From RYN-230 sp963814645 (GTDB taxonomy: Bacteria > Actinomycetota > Actinomycetes > Streptosporangiales > Streptosporangiaceae), in NCBI GenBank assembly GCA_963814645.1, contig CAWFDX010000009.1, positions 248,001-312,000 on the forward strand: a DNA stretch of 64,000 nt, in the 5' to 3' direction. Position numbers and translations under genes: made by a program. The notes beneath the pieces are model-generated. The model did not search any database. It was not told where the DNA came from and saw only the letters and a program-made list of their open reading frames with translations. Below are positions 8,892 to 17,336 of the stretch, piece by piece (position 1 is the stretch's first letter; the number at the start of each line of letters is the position of its first letter).

Positions 8892-9341
8892 CTAAGCGTC
8901 AGCATGGCCGGCGCCCGCGTCCCCCGGCGGTTCCCGGTAAGGGTCCGGGTCGCCGGCGGGCACCGCGCCTTCCCGCACGCTGGCCAGCCGGGCGTCCGCG
9001 GCGCGCGCCTGAGCTACCAGGTCCTCCATCCGCGCGGCCCCCTCGGGGAGGGTGTCCAGCACGAACGTGACGGACGGGGTGTGCTTGAGCCCGGTCTGCC
9101 TGCCGACCTCGGACCGGATCACCCCGGTCGCGCTGGCCAGCGCGGCGGCGCTGGCCGCACGGTCCTCGGCCGACCCGTACACCGTGTAGAAGACGGTCGC
9201 CTCGCGCAGGTCCCCGGTCAGCCGGGCCTCGGTCACCGTGACGAAGCCCAGCCGCGGATCCTTGATCCGCCACTCCAGCATTTCCGCCACGATCTGGACG
9301 ATCCGGTCGGCGAGCTTCCGTGCCCGGGCTTGATCCACCAT
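8892..9341 (-). CDS. rbfA: 30S ribosome-binding factor A
   Basis: Late-stage 30S assembly factor needed for 16S rRNA 5'-end maturation and cold adaptation. The 149-residue product has the KH-like fold signatures ADRIVQIVAEMLEWRIKDPR, LGFVTVTEARLTGDLREATVFY and a GRQTGLKHTPSVTFVLD segment. It has an acidic, disordered tail common in actinobacteria. It lies 7 bp after ylxP on the same strand, within the infB operon. Confidence 0.96.
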   Translation of the reverse strand: MVDQARARKLADRIVQIVAEMLEWRIKDPRLGFVTVTEARLTGDLREATVFYTVYGSAEDRAASAAALASATGVIRSEVGRQTGLKHTPSVTFVLDTLPEGAARMEDLVAQARAADARLASVREGAVPAGDPDPYREPPGDAGAGHADA

Positions 9342-9348
9342 GGCTGGC

Positions 9349-9645
9349 TCACTCCTCCTCGGTCAGCAGCCGCTGCCGCGCGGACAGCAGCTCGATGTCG
9401 GGGCGCGCCGCCACCAGGCGCTCGCAGGCCTCGAGCACCTCGACCGCGTGCGCGGCCGTCGAGGACACTATCGCTACCCCGATCTCGGCGCGGCGATGCA
9501 GGCCGGTGTACCCGGTTTCGGCCACCGAGACGCCCGGATGACGGCGGCGGACCTCGGCAACCACCGAGGCCACCGCCGTCCTCTTCTGCTTGAGCGACCG
9601 CACGTCGCCGAGCAGCACATCCAGGGTCAGTGCACCCACGTACAT
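9349..9645 (-). CDS. YlxP-like DUF503 protein
   Basis: Small (98 aa) DUF503 protein of the infB-rbfA neighbourhood. It begins MYVGALTLDVLLGDVRSLKQKR and contains HPGVSVAETGYTGLHRRAEIG. YlxP is implicated in ribosome/16S rRNA maturation in Bacillus, but its biochemical role is unsettled. The start was placed at ATG 9645, where family similarity begins; the upstream open frame is infB sequence read in another frame. It lies 22 bp after infB. Confidence 0.88.
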   Translation of the reverse strand: MYVGALTLDVLLGDVRSLKQKRTAVASVVAEVRRRHPGVSVAETGYTGLHRRAEIGVAIVSSTAAHAVEVLEACERLVAARPDIELLSARQRLLTEEE

Positions 9646-9667
9646 CCGCTTTGCTGAGCTAGCTGGC

Positions 9668-12600
9668 CTACTCCCGTGGCTTCTCGCGCATCTCGAACGT
9701 CTCGATGACGTCCTCGATGCGGATGTCGCTGTAGCCGACGCCGATACCGCACTCGTAGCCCTCGCGGACCTCGGTGACATCGTCCTTGAACCGGCGCAGC
9801 GACTCGACGTTCAGGTTGTCCGAGATCACCACGCCGTCCCGGATCAGCCGCGCCTTGCTGTTGCGGTTGATCGTGCCCGAGCGGACCAGGCAGCCGGCCA
9901 CGTTGCCGACCCGGGGCACCCGGAAGACCTCGCGGACTTCCGCGGTGCCGAGCTGAGCCTCCTCGAACTCGGGCTTGAGCATGCCCTTGAGGGCCGCCTC
10001 GATCTCCTCGATCGCCTGGTAGATGACCGAGTAGTAGCGGATGTCCACGCCCTCGCGCTGGGCCAGCTCACCGGCCCGGCCGGCCGGCCGGACGTTGAAG
10101 CCGACGATCACCGCCTCGGAGGCGATGGCCAGGTTCACGTCGTCCTGGGTGATGGCGCCGACACCGCGGCCGATGACCCGCAGGCTGACCTCCTCGCCGA
10201 CATCGATCTTGAGCAGCGCGTCCTCCAGGGCCTCCACCGACCCGGACACGTCGCCCTTGATGATGAGCAGCAGCTCTTCCCGCTCGCCGGACTTGAGCGC
10301 GGACTCCAGGTCCTCCAGGGTGACCCGGGGCCGCCGCTGGGCGAACATGGCGTTGCGCTCCCTGGCCTCGCGGCGCTCGGCGATCTGCCGGGCTACCCGG
10401 TCGTCGCTGACCACCAGGAAGCTGTCGCCGGCGTCCGGGACGGCGGTCAGGCCGAGCACCAGCACCGGGCGGGACGGCGGCGCGTCGGGCACCGGCGCGC
10501 CGTTCTCGTCGAGCAGCGCGCGGACCCGGCCGAACGCCTCGCCCGCCACGATGGAGTCGCCGACGTGCAGCGTGCCCCGCTGCACCAGCACCGTCGCCAC
10601 CGGGCCGCGGCCGCGGTCCAGGTGCGCCTCGATGGCCACACCCTGGCCCTGCTGCTCCGGGTTGGCGCGCAGATCGAGTTCGGCGTCCGCGGTCAGCACG
10701 ATCGCCTCGAGCAGGTCATCGATGTTGGTGCCCTGCCGCGCGGACACGTCCACGAACAGCGTGGTGCCGCCGAACTCCTCGGCCACCAGGCCGTACTCGG
10801 TGAGCTGGGAACGCACCCGCTGCGGGTCCGCGCCCTCCTTGTCGATCTTGTTCACGGCCACCACGATCGGCACACCGGCCGCCTGGGCGTGGTTCAGCGC
10901 CTCCGTCGTCTGCGGCTTCACGCCGTCGTCCGCGGCGACCACCAGAACCACCAGGTCGGTGGTTTCCGCACCGCGGGCCCGCATCGCGGTGAACGCTTCG
11001 TGACCCGGGGTGTCGATGAACGTGATCTTGCGCTCCTGGCTGTCCACCTCGGTGGTGACCTGGTAGGCGCCGATGTGCTGGGTGATGCCACCCGCCTCGC
11101 GGGCCGCCACGTTGCTGTGCCGGATCGCGTCGAGCAGCTTGGTCTTGCCGTGGTCAACGTGGCCCATGACGGTGACCACCGGCGGCCGCGGCTGGAGGGC
11201 TTCCTCGCCGCCCTCGTCCTCGCCGAACTCGATGTCGAACGACTCCAGCAGCTCCCGGTCCTCTTCCTCCGGGGAGACCACCTGGACGTTGTAGTTGAGC
11301 TCGGCGCCCAGCAGTTGCAGCGTCTCGTCGTTCACCGACTGGGTAGCGGTCACCATCTCGCCCAGGTGGAACAGCACCTGGACCAGCGAGGCCGGGTTCA
11401 CCCCGATCTTGTCCGCGAAGTCGCTCAGCGAGGCACCCCGGGACAGCCGGATGACCTGGCCGTTACCGCGCGGGATCTGCACCCCGCCGATAGCCGGCGC
11501 CTGCATGTTGTCGAATTCCTGGCGGCGCTGCTTGCGTGACTTGCGCCGCTGGGACGGCCGGCCACCGGGGCGGCCGAAGGCACCCTGGGTGCCACTGCGG
11601 CCGCGGCCACCGCCGCCACCGGGACGGCCACCGCCGCCGCCCATGCCGGGACGGGGACCAGCCCCGCCACCGCCACCGCCGCCGGGCCGGGACGCGCCCG
11701 CGCCGGGACCGCCACGGCCACCGCCGGGACGGCCCGCGCCGGGACCGCCACCCGGGCCACCGCGGCCGGGGCCGCCGCCGGGGCCACCTGGGCCACGAGC
11801 GGGGCGCGGCGGCATGTTGTTCGGGCTGGGCCGCGGGCCGCCGGGCCGGGGCATGTCAGCCGGGCTGGGGCGGCCGGGACCGCGCGAGCCGGGCGGGCGC
11901 GGCGCGCCGGGCCGGGCACCGCCCGGGCCGGACGACGTGGACCCACCTGGGCTGCCCGCGCCAGGCTGGCCTGGGCGCGGCGCGTTGCGCGGCGTGGAGC
12001 CCATGCCGGACGCCACCGGGGCAAACGGGTTGTTGCCCGGGCGGGGCCCGGGACGCGGGGCGCGCCGGTCACCAGGCCGCGGCCCGGCTGGCCGTGAGCC
12101 ACCCTGACCGGAGCCGCCCTGAGCCGAGCCGCCCTGGCCGGGACCGGGCCGCGGGGCGGCCGGCCGCGGACCGGGCACCGGGCCGCGCTGCGGCGGCGCC
12201 GCCGGGCTGGCCGACGCGGCGCCGGTGGGCACCGGCGGAACCGGGGCACGCGGCACCGGGCCAGCCGGGCGCGCGGCCTCGGGACGGGGTCCCGGCTCCT
12301 GGCCGGCCGACGGGCTGGCCGCTGGCGCGGCCGACGGGCTGGCCGCCGGCGGGGCCGCCGCCTGCGGACTAGCACCAGCCGACGGGCTGGGGGCCGCCGC
12401 CGCGGGCTGCTGCCGGGCAGGCCCAGGCCGCGGCGCGGGACGGCTGCCATTGCCGTCTGCTGCCTGGCCGGCCTGGGCCGGCGCAGGCTGCGCCTGCGAC
12501 CGCCTGCCCTGCGGCTTCGCCGCCTGGCCGCCGAACTCATCTTTAAGTCTGCGAACTACGGGCGCCTCGATCGTCGAGGACGCCGAACGGACGAACTCGC

Positions 12601-12682
12601 CCATTTCCTGGAGCTTGGCCATCACGGCCTTGCTCTCTACCCCGAACTCCTTCGCGAGTTCGTATACCCGGACCTTCGCCAC
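9668..12682 (-). CDS. infB: Translation initiation factor IF-2
   Basis: GTPase that delivers initiator fMet-tRNA to the 30S P site. Of 1004 residues, the first ~50 form an IF2N domain (VAKVRVYELAKEFGVESKAV). Residues ~55-385 are a low-complexity G/P/R/A linker, residues ~390-500 a second IF2N-type region, then the G domain: GHVDHGKT near 507-514, DTPGHEAF, NKID and SARQG. Domains II-IV follow (VTEVREGYECGIGVG near the end). The start is GTG at 12682 with GAGGGAG upstream; the annotated extension to an upstream ATG lacks conservation. The linker is unusually rich in GGPGG and RPG repeats. Confidence 0.97.
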   Translation of the reverse strand: MAKVRVYELAKEFGVESKAVMAKLQEMGEFVRSASSTIEAPVVRRLKDEFGGQAAKPQGRRSQAQPAPAQAGQAADGNGSRPAPRPGPARQQPAAAAPSPSAGASPQAAAPPAASPSAAPAASPSAGQEPGPRPEAARPAGPVPRAPVPPVPTGAASASPAAPPQRGPVPGPRPAAPRPGPGQGGSAQGGSGQGGSRPAGPRPGDRRAPRPGPRPGNNPFAPVASGMGSTPRNAPRPGQPGAGSPGGSTSSGPGGARPGAPRPPGSRGPGRPSPADMPRPGGPRPSPNNMPPRPARGPGGPGGGPGRGGPGGGPGAGRPGGGRGGPGAGASRPGGGGGGGAGPRPGMGGGGGRPGGGGGRGRSGTQGAFGRPGGRPSQRRKSRKQRRQEFDNMQAPAIGGVQIPRGNGQVIRLSRGASLSDFADKIGVNPASLVQVLFHLGEMVTATQSVNDETLQLLGAELNYNVQVVSPEEEDRELLESFDIEFGEDEGGEEALQPRPPVVTVMGHVDHGKTKLLDAIRHSNVAAREAGGITQHIGAYQVTTEVDSQERKITFIDTPGHEAFTAMRARGAETTDLVVLVVAADDGVKPQTTEALNHAQAAGVPIVVAVNKIDKEGADPQRVRSQLTEYGLVAEEFGGTTLFVDVSARQGTNIDDLLEAIVLTADAELDLRANPEQQGQGVAIEAHLDRGRGPVATVLVQRGTLHVGDSIVAGEAFGRVRALLDENGAPVPDAPPSRPVLVLGLTAVPDAGDSFLVVSDDRVARQIAERREARERNAMFAQRRPRVTLEDLESALKSGEREELLLIIKGDVSGSVEALEDALLKIDVGEEVSLRVIGRGVGAITQDDVNLAIASEAVIVGFNVRPAGRAGELAQREGVDIRYYSVIYQAIEEIEAALKGMLKPEFEEAQLGTAEVREVFRVPRVGNVAGCLVRSGTINRNSKARLIRDGVVISDNLNVESLRRFKDDVTEVREGYECGIGVGYSDIRIEDVIETFEMREKPRE

Positions 12683-12769
12683 TGCGCTCCCTCTGTCGGC
12701 CCGGCTCCTCCGGGCCATCGTGGCCGATCCGGGGCAGCGCGTGCTCCGGACGGCCTCAGTTTCGGGTTC

Positions 12770-13150
12770 TCATCGCCGCGTTCTCATCGCGCGCTCATCA
12801 CAACTGATCCCGCTTTCCCGGCACTGCTGCCGTTCCTTCTGACCTACCTGCCCGGTCCGCTGACTGCGCGTCCTGCCCAGCCAGGTAGTCCGCGAGCCGG
12901 CCGGTGCCCAGTGGGCCGGCCTGCGCAGCGCCCGCGGGAGTACCCGGCGGCGCTGTGCCAGCTCGAAGCATTCCTGGCTGGGATGCAGATACGCACCCCG
13001 GCCGGGGAGCCGCGCTTGCGGGTCAGGGACGATGTCGCCCCCGGCCGCGACCAAGCGCAGCAAGTCAGACTTAGCCGTACGAGCCTTGCAGCCTACACAG
13101 GTGCGAACCGCGGCTGCGGGCCGCACCGGCCCCAAGGACCGTCTGGCCAT
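12770..13150 (-). CDS. YlxR family RNA-binding protein (DUF448)
   Basis: 126-residue YlxR protein between nusA and infB. The family core RTCVGCKARTAKSDLLRLVA is followed by GRGAYLHPSQECFELAQRRR and VLPRALRR. The basic surface suggests RNA binding; YlxR proteins have been linked to RNase P activity and gene regulation in Bacillus. The last ~40 residues (RSQRTGQVGQKERQQCRESG) are not conserved and read as a lineage-specific tail. It lies 13 bp downstream of nusA. Confidence 0.88.
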   Translation of the reverse strand: MARRSLGPVRPAAAVRTCVGCKARTAKSDLLRLVAAGGDIVPDPQARLPGRGAYLHPSQECFELAQRRRVLPRALRRPAHWAPAGSRTTWLGRTRSQRTGQVGQKERQQCRESGISCDERAMRTRR

Positions 13151-13163
13151 GGTCTAGGTAAGC

Positions 13164-14243
13164 CTACCTCGTCGGCGCGTCGGCGACACCGCGCCCAGTT
13201 CCGGCGGCACCCGCCGGGGGCTCCGGCTCGGCCGCACCTGGCTCCCCGCTGGGGGAGCCACCGGAGGCCGACGCCCCGACCGGGTTGTCCGGCTGGATGT
13301 CGATCTTCCATCCGGTGAGCCGCGCGGCGAGCCGGGCGTTCTGCCCCTCTTTGCCGATGGCCAGCGACAACTGGTAGTCCGGCACGATCACCTGGGCGAT
13401 CCTGGCCTGCAGATCCACCACGTTGACCCGCAGCACCCGGGCCGGGGACAGCGCGTTGGCCACGAACTGCGCGGATTCCTCGGAGAAGTCCACGATGTCG
13501 ATCTTCTCGCCGTGCAGCTCGGTCATCACGTTCCGCACCCGGCTGCCCATCGGCCCGATGCAGGCGCCCTTGGCGTTCACCCCAGGCTGATGCGAGCTGA
13601 CCGCGATCTTGGTCCGGTGGCCGGCTTCGCGGGCGATGGCCACGATGTCCACCGCACCCGAGGCGATCTCCGGCACCTCCAGCGCGAACAGCTTCTTCAC
13701 CAGGTTGGGATGGGTGCGGGACAGGGTGATCGACGGGCCGCGGTAGCCCTTGTGCACGCGCAGCACGTAGCAGCGCAGCCGTTCGCCATGCGCGTAACGC
13801 TCGCCCGGCACCTGCTCGGTCGGCGGCAGGATCGCCTCGATCTTGCCCAGGTCGACGAGCACCGCCTTAGGGTCCTTGCCCTGCTGGATCACCCCGGCCA
13901 CGATGTCGCCCTCCCGGCCGGCGTACTCGCCGAAGGTGAGCTCATCCTCGGCGTCGCGCAGCCGCTGCAGGATCACCTGGCGGGCGGTGGTCGCGGCGAT
14001 ACGGCCGAAACCGTCCGGCGTGTCGTCGTATTCCCGGACCGGGGCGCCGTCCGGGCCAGACTCGGTGGCCCACACCGTGACGTGCCCGGTGCGCCGGTCG
14101 ATCTCCACCCGGGCGGTGGGAGCGGCGCCCTCGGTGCGGTGGTACGCGACCAGCAGCGCGTCCTCGATGGCCTTGATGGCCAGGTCCATCGAGATGTCCT
14201 TCTCGCTCTCCAGGCTGCGCAGGACGCTCAAATCAATGTCCAT
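13164..14243 (-). CDS. nusA: Transcription termination/antitermination factor NusA
   Basis: RNA polymerase- and RNA-binding factor affecting pausing, termination and rRNA antitermination. The 359 residues give an N-terminal RNAP-binding domain (MDIDLSVLRSLESEKDISMD), an S1 domain (REGDIVAGVIQQGKDPKAVL) and KH1/KH2 (ISLSRTHPNL-like SITLSRTHPNLVKKLF, GACIGPMGSRVRNVMTELHG, QLSLAIGKEGQNARLAARLT). As is usual in actinobacteria it lacks the C-terminal acidic repeats. It overlaps the end of rimP by 11 bp, indicating translational coupling. Confidence 0.97.
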   Translation of the reverse strand: MDIDLSVLRSLESEKDISMDLAIKAIEDALLVAYHRTEGAAPTARVEIDRRTGHVTVWATESGPDGAPVREYDDTPDGFGRIAATTARQVILQRLRDAEDELTFGEYAGREGDIVAGVIQQGKDPKAVLVDLGKIEAILPPTEQVPGERYAHGERLRCYVLRVHKGYRGPSITLSRTHPNLVKKLFALEVPEIASGAVDIVAIAREAGHRTKIAVSSHQPGVNAKGACIGPMGSRVRNVMTELHGEKIDIVDFSEESAQFVANALSPARVLRVNVVDLQARIAQVIVPDYQLSLAIGKEGQNARLAARLTGWKIDIQPDNPVGASASGGSPSGEPGAAEPEPPAGAAGTGRGVADAPTR

Positions 14244-14778
14244 CGGGCTCCCCCTCGTCCCCGGGGCCGGCCGCCGCGCCGGGGCCGGCCGCGCCGCCGA
14301 ACTCCACCTGCACCTGGCCAGCGCCCAGTTCCCGGTAGCTGAAGTCGTGCGGCTTGCCGTCGATGTCCAGGGTCACCCCGTCCGCCCTGGCCTCGAGTAC
14401 GCGGCCGGTCACCGCGCCCGGCCCGCCCGATGTCACCGGGACCCGGACCAGCCGGCCGCGGGCCCGCCGCCAGTGCCGCGGCTCGGTGAGCGGGCGGTCC
14501 ACGCCGGGCGAGCTCACCTCCAGCGTGTAGGCATCGTCACCCATCACCCCGGAGCCGTCCAGCTCGGCCGACAGCGACCGGCTGAGCACCGCGATGTCGT
14601 CCAGGCTGGGGCCGCCGTCCGCGTCCACCACGACGCGCAGCAGGCGGCGCCGGCCAGCCGTGCTGACCCGCACCGACTCCAGGTCGAAGCCCGCGGCACT
14701 GACCACCGGGCCGAGCACCCGGGTCAACCGCCCGGTGTCAGCCGAACGTGACGGTACGTGACGGGTATCACCACGCAT
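14233..14778 (-). CDS. rimP: Ribosome maturation factor RimP
   Basis: Needed for 30S maturation. The 181-residue product has the N-terminal alpha/beta domain (LTRVLGPVVSAAGFDLESV, RRLLRVVVDADGG, LDDIAVLSRSLSAELD) and the diagnostic TLEVSSPGVDRPLTEPRHW ahead of an Sm-like C-terminal domain. The start was set at ATG 14778, with GGAGG 5 nt upstream; the adjoining GTG at 14781 would leave only 2 nt. It is the first gene of the rimP-nusA-ylxR-infB operon and diverges from the DUF4439 genes across ~210 bp. Confidence 0.94.
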   Translation of the reverse strand: MRGDTRHVPSRSADTGRLTRVLGPVVSAAGFDLESVRVSTAGRRRLLRVVVDADGGPSLDDIAVLSRSLSAELDGSGVMGDDAYTLEVSSPGVDRPLTEPRHWRRARGRLVRVPVTSGGPGAVTGRVLEARADGVTLDIDGKPHDFSYRELGAGQVQVEFGGAAGPGAAAGPGDEGEPDGH

Positions 14779-14987
14779 CACGACCTCCTCGTCCGCGACC
14801 TGTGCTGTTGTCTGGCGTGATCTAGCCTAACCGGCCCGCGCAGGCGACTTGGCCGGTCCGCGAGCCAGGTTCTGGCATCCCTCCTGGGGTGGCGCGGCCC
14901 GGCCGGGCCCGGGGTGGCCCTACGCTCGGCGGGAACAGCCGGCGACAGGGTGAAATCGGGAGCGGTTAGGCCGCGACTGGAGGAGCG

Positions 14988-15479
14988 GTGCGGGCAGATC
15001 TGAGACGGCGCAGCGTGCTCGCCGCGGCCGGTGCGGCGGTGCCGCTGCTGGCCGCCGGGTGCAAGGGCGTGGGCGGCCTCGGCACGCTGCCACGGCCCCG
15101 GCCGGACGTGGCCGTGCTGCGCGCCGCGATCGGCACCGAGCATGCGCTGATCGCGCGGTACCGGTCCGCGCTGGCCGCGTCGCCGGGACTAAAGGACACC
15201 CTGGACCCGGTGCTGGACCAGCATCTGGCCCACCTGGCCGCGTTGCGGTCGCGGCTCATCGGGCCGGCCGCCACGCCGCGCCCGGCCCCGGCCAGTTCGG
15301 TCACGGCCAGCCCGGCCGACACGCTCGGCGCGCTGGCCGCGGCGGAACAGGCAGCGGCCGGTGCGCTGGTCAGCCGGCTGGCCACGGCCAGCCCGTCGCT
15401 GGCTCAGTTGCTGGCCAGCATCTCCGCGTCCGAGGCCAGCCACGCCGCGCTGCTCCGGATGCACCGGAGCGTTCCTTGA
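14988..15479 (+). CDS. DUF4439 ferritin-like lipoprotein
   Basis: 163 residues. A twin-arginine-like start (RADLRRRSVL) leads into a lipobox LLAAGC at about residues 15-20, so it should be a membrane-anchored lipoprotein. A helical region carries GTEHALIARYRSAL, LDQHLAHLAAL and SASEASHAALLR, whose E/H pattern resembles ferritin-like DUF4439 bundles. The start is GTG at 14988 with GGAGGAG upstream. It diverges from rimP, the usual actinobacterial location of this family. The function is unknown; a complete di-metal site cannot be confirmed by eye. Confidence 0.8.
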   Translation: MRADLRRRSVLAAAGAAVPLLAAGCKGVGGLGTLPRPRPDVAVLRAAIGTEHALIARYRSALAASPGLKDTLDPVLDQHLAHLAALRSRLIGPAATPRPAPASSVTASPADTLGALAAAEQAAAGALVSRLATASPSLAQLLASISASEASHAALLRMHRSVP

Positions 15480-15970
15480 GCGGGCCGGCCGACGCGGTCA
15501 CCCGGAGCGCGCTGCAGAGCGTGCTGGCCGCGGTGGACGCGGCCAGCTATGGCTACGGTGTGGCCGGCGCGCACCTGCCCGCGGCGAGCCGGTCCGCGGC
15601 CCAGCGGGACTGGGCCAAGCTCCAGGTGGCCCGGGACGGGCTGGTGTCCATGCTGGCGGCCCGCGGCGTCCCGGCGCCGGCCGCCCGGGACGCCTACCAG
15701 CTGCCGTTCCCGGTGCACAACACGGCATCGGCCGTATCCCTGGCCGGGTACCTGCAGAACCGGCTGGCCGCCGCCTACCTCGGCGTGGTCGCGCTGGACG
15801 ACCCGGCGCTGCGCGCCTGGGGCGCCCGGCAGGCGCAGGCATGCGCGGTGCGCGCCACCGGCTGGCTGGGCCGGACGGTGGCGTTCCCGGGGCTCAGCGC
15901 GCGAGCCGCCGGCCCAGTGCCTGGAGAAGGAGTGCCTGAGGGCAGCGCGCGGCCGTCGGCTAGTCCTTAG
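15476..15970 (+). CDS. DUF4439 ferritin-like protein, no signal peptide
   Basis: 164 residues from a TTG at 15476 that overlaps the preceding stop (TTGA). The DUF4439 core is ALQSVLAAVDAASYGYGVAG, then AQRDWAKLQVARDGLVSMLA, PFPVHNTASAVSLAGYLQNR and RAWGARQAQACAVRATGWLG. It has no export signal, unlike its partner, so the two may form a membrane/cytosol or cotranslational pair, although a missed start is possible. It converges with the gene ending at 15967, with a 4-bp overlap. Confidence 0.72.
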   Translation: MSGPADAVTRSALQSVLAAVDAASYGYGVAGAHLPAASRSAAQRDWAKLQVARDGLVSMLAARGVPAPAARDAYQLPFPVHNTASAVSLAGYLQNRLAAAYLGVVALDDPALRAWGARQAQACAVRATGWLGRTVAFPGLSARAAGPVPGEGVPEGSARPSASP

Positions 15971-16341
15971 TCTCCGGGCGAGGCGGCCAGCACGTGCGCG
16001 ATCCGGGCCGCCGCCTGATCCAGGTCGCTGGCCGCGGCGATCCGCTCGGCCCACGACCACCAGAACCACCAGCTGCCGTCTTCGCAGCACCCGGCGTAGA
16101 CGTCCTCGGCCAGCGCCGACGCGGCCGGGTTCACCACGCGCAGGCTGGGCACCCGGCCGGCCGGGGTGACCAGGCTCGCGGTCATCCCGCGGACGGCCAG
16201 CGCGGGCCCGAGCTGGTCGAGCCGGTCAGCGCAGGCCTGAGTGCTACTGGCCGTATCGGGGCTGGCCGTATCGGGGCTGGCCGCGGCGGACGCGGAGGAG
16301 GGCGGGGACAGGGTGCGGGCCCGCTGGGCGCCCATCACCAT
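15967..16341 (-). CDS. Hypothetical protein paired with DUF5753 regulator
   Basis: 124 residues, no recognised family. After an N-terminal linker with a doubled SPDTA (a 15-bp tandem repeat at about 16247-16278) come LGPALAVRGMTASLVTPAGR, LRVVNPAASALAEDVYAG and an aromatic SWWFWWSWAERIAAASDL segment. Small proteins with this WFWW-WAE pattern are often encoded next to DUF5753 regulators in actinomycetes, and here the gene diverges from one across ~55 bp. ATG 16341 was preferred (GAGG 8 nt upstream) over GTG 16350. A regulatory partner role is inferred from neighbourhood only. Confidence 0.6.
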   Translation of the reverse strand: MVMGAQRARTLSPPSSASAAASPDTASPDTASSTQACADRLDQLGPALAVRGMTASLVTPAGRVPSLRVVNPAASALAEDVYAGCCEDGSWWFWWSWAERIAAASDLDQAAARIAHVLAASPGD

Positions 16342-16397
16342 CTCAATCACCTCTAGTAATCGAGCGATAGCTTAGCGTTCGGAGTCCAGGATGACGC

Positions 16398-17336
16398 TTG
16401 CGATTGCGGTTTGCAACATGCATTCAGTATTTCGCACGTACAGTTGCCCAGGAGACGCTTCGCCAGAACGGGGGAACACCGACGGCCACGCAGCAGAGCC
16501 CCACCGTCCGGCGCCGCAGGCTGGCGCTGGAGCTGCGCAGGTTCCGTGAAGCGGCGCGGATGACCTGCGAGGACGTTGCCGAGCATCTGGAGTGCTCGAC
16601 CTCGAAGATCAGCCGGATCGAGACCGGGCGGGTGCGCGTTTCACCCCGGGACGTACGGGACATGCTCGACCTTTACCGCGTGCCCGAGCCACAACGGGAC
16701 AGCCTGGTGCAGCTGGCCCGGGAGTCCCGGCAGAAAGGCTGGTGGCATGCGTACAGCGACACGATCGAGCCGCGGTTCGCCACCTACATCGGGCTGGAGA
16801 GCGCGGCCTCGGAGATCCGCATCTACGAGGTCACCCTGATTCCGGGGCTGCTGCAGACCGAGGACTACGCGCGCGCGGTGATCGCCGCCGGGGCGGTGGA
16901 GGGCAGCCCGGAGGCGGTGGAACGCAACGTCGCCTTCCGGATGGCCCGCCAGCCCGCGCTGACCAGCGAGGACCCGCCGCAGCTGTGGGCCGTCCTGGAC
17001 GAGGCCGCGCTGCGCCGGCAGGTGGGCGGCCCCGGGCTGATGCGGCTCCAGCTAGACCACCTGCTCGACCTGGGCGGGCTGCCGAACGTGGCGATCCAGG
17101 TACTGCCGTTCGGCGCGGGCGCGCACCCGGCGATGGGGCGGCCGTTCGTCATCCTGGCCTTCCCGGAGCGGGCCGACCCGGACGTGGTGTACCTGGAGGA
17201 CCTGACCAGCGCGCTGTACGTGGAGAACGTGGACGAGGTGGACCGGTACAACGTGTTCTTCAACCACCTGCGGGCCACCGCGCTGTCCTTCGAGGATTCC
17301 GCCGAGCTGATCACATCGGTGCTGAAAGACCTGTAG
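16398..17336 (+). CDS. XRE-type helix-turn-helix regulator with DUF5753
   Basis: An N-terminal HTH (LALELRRFREAARMTCEDVA, EHLECSTSKISRIETGRV) is followed by a DUF5753 ligand/effector domain (YIGLESAASEIRIYEVTLIP, GLLQTEDYARAVI, PQLWAVLDEAALRRQVGG, VYLEDLTSALYVENVDEVD). Members are widespread developmental or antibiotic regulators in streptomycete-like bacteria. The start is uncertain: no ATG or GTG fits ahead of the HTH, so TTG 16398 is used, but TTG 16404 is equally possible. The last 26 bp overlap helD on the other strand. The upstream region has CTTGC/GCAA half-sites like those near the second such regulator at 59561. Confidence 0.85.
   Translation: MRLRFATCIQYFARTVAQETLRQNGGTPTATQQSPTVRRRRLALELRRFREAARMTCEDVAEHLECSTSKISRIETGRVRVSPRDVRDMLDLYRVPEPQRDSLVQLARESRQKGWWHAYSDTIEPRFATYIGLESAASEIRIYEVTLIPGLLQTEDYARAVIAAGAVEGSPEAVERNVAFRMARQPALTSEDPPQLWAVLDEAALRRQVGGPGLMRLQLDHLLDLGGLPNVAIQVLPFGAGAHPAMGRPFVILAFPERADPDVVYLEDLTSALYVENVDEVDRYNVFFNHLRATALSFEDSAELITSVLKDL

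Noticed and set aside
9590..11539. 649-residue open frame on the plus strand opposite infB
   Set aside because: Antisense shadow of a conserved gene in very GC-rich DNA; its composition (Q/H/R/D-rich) matches no family.
16247..16281. 15-bp tandem duplication as a possible CRISPR or regulatory repeat
   Set aside because: Only two copies, in-frame inside a coding linker (SPDTA-SPDTA); no spacers or cas genes in the window.
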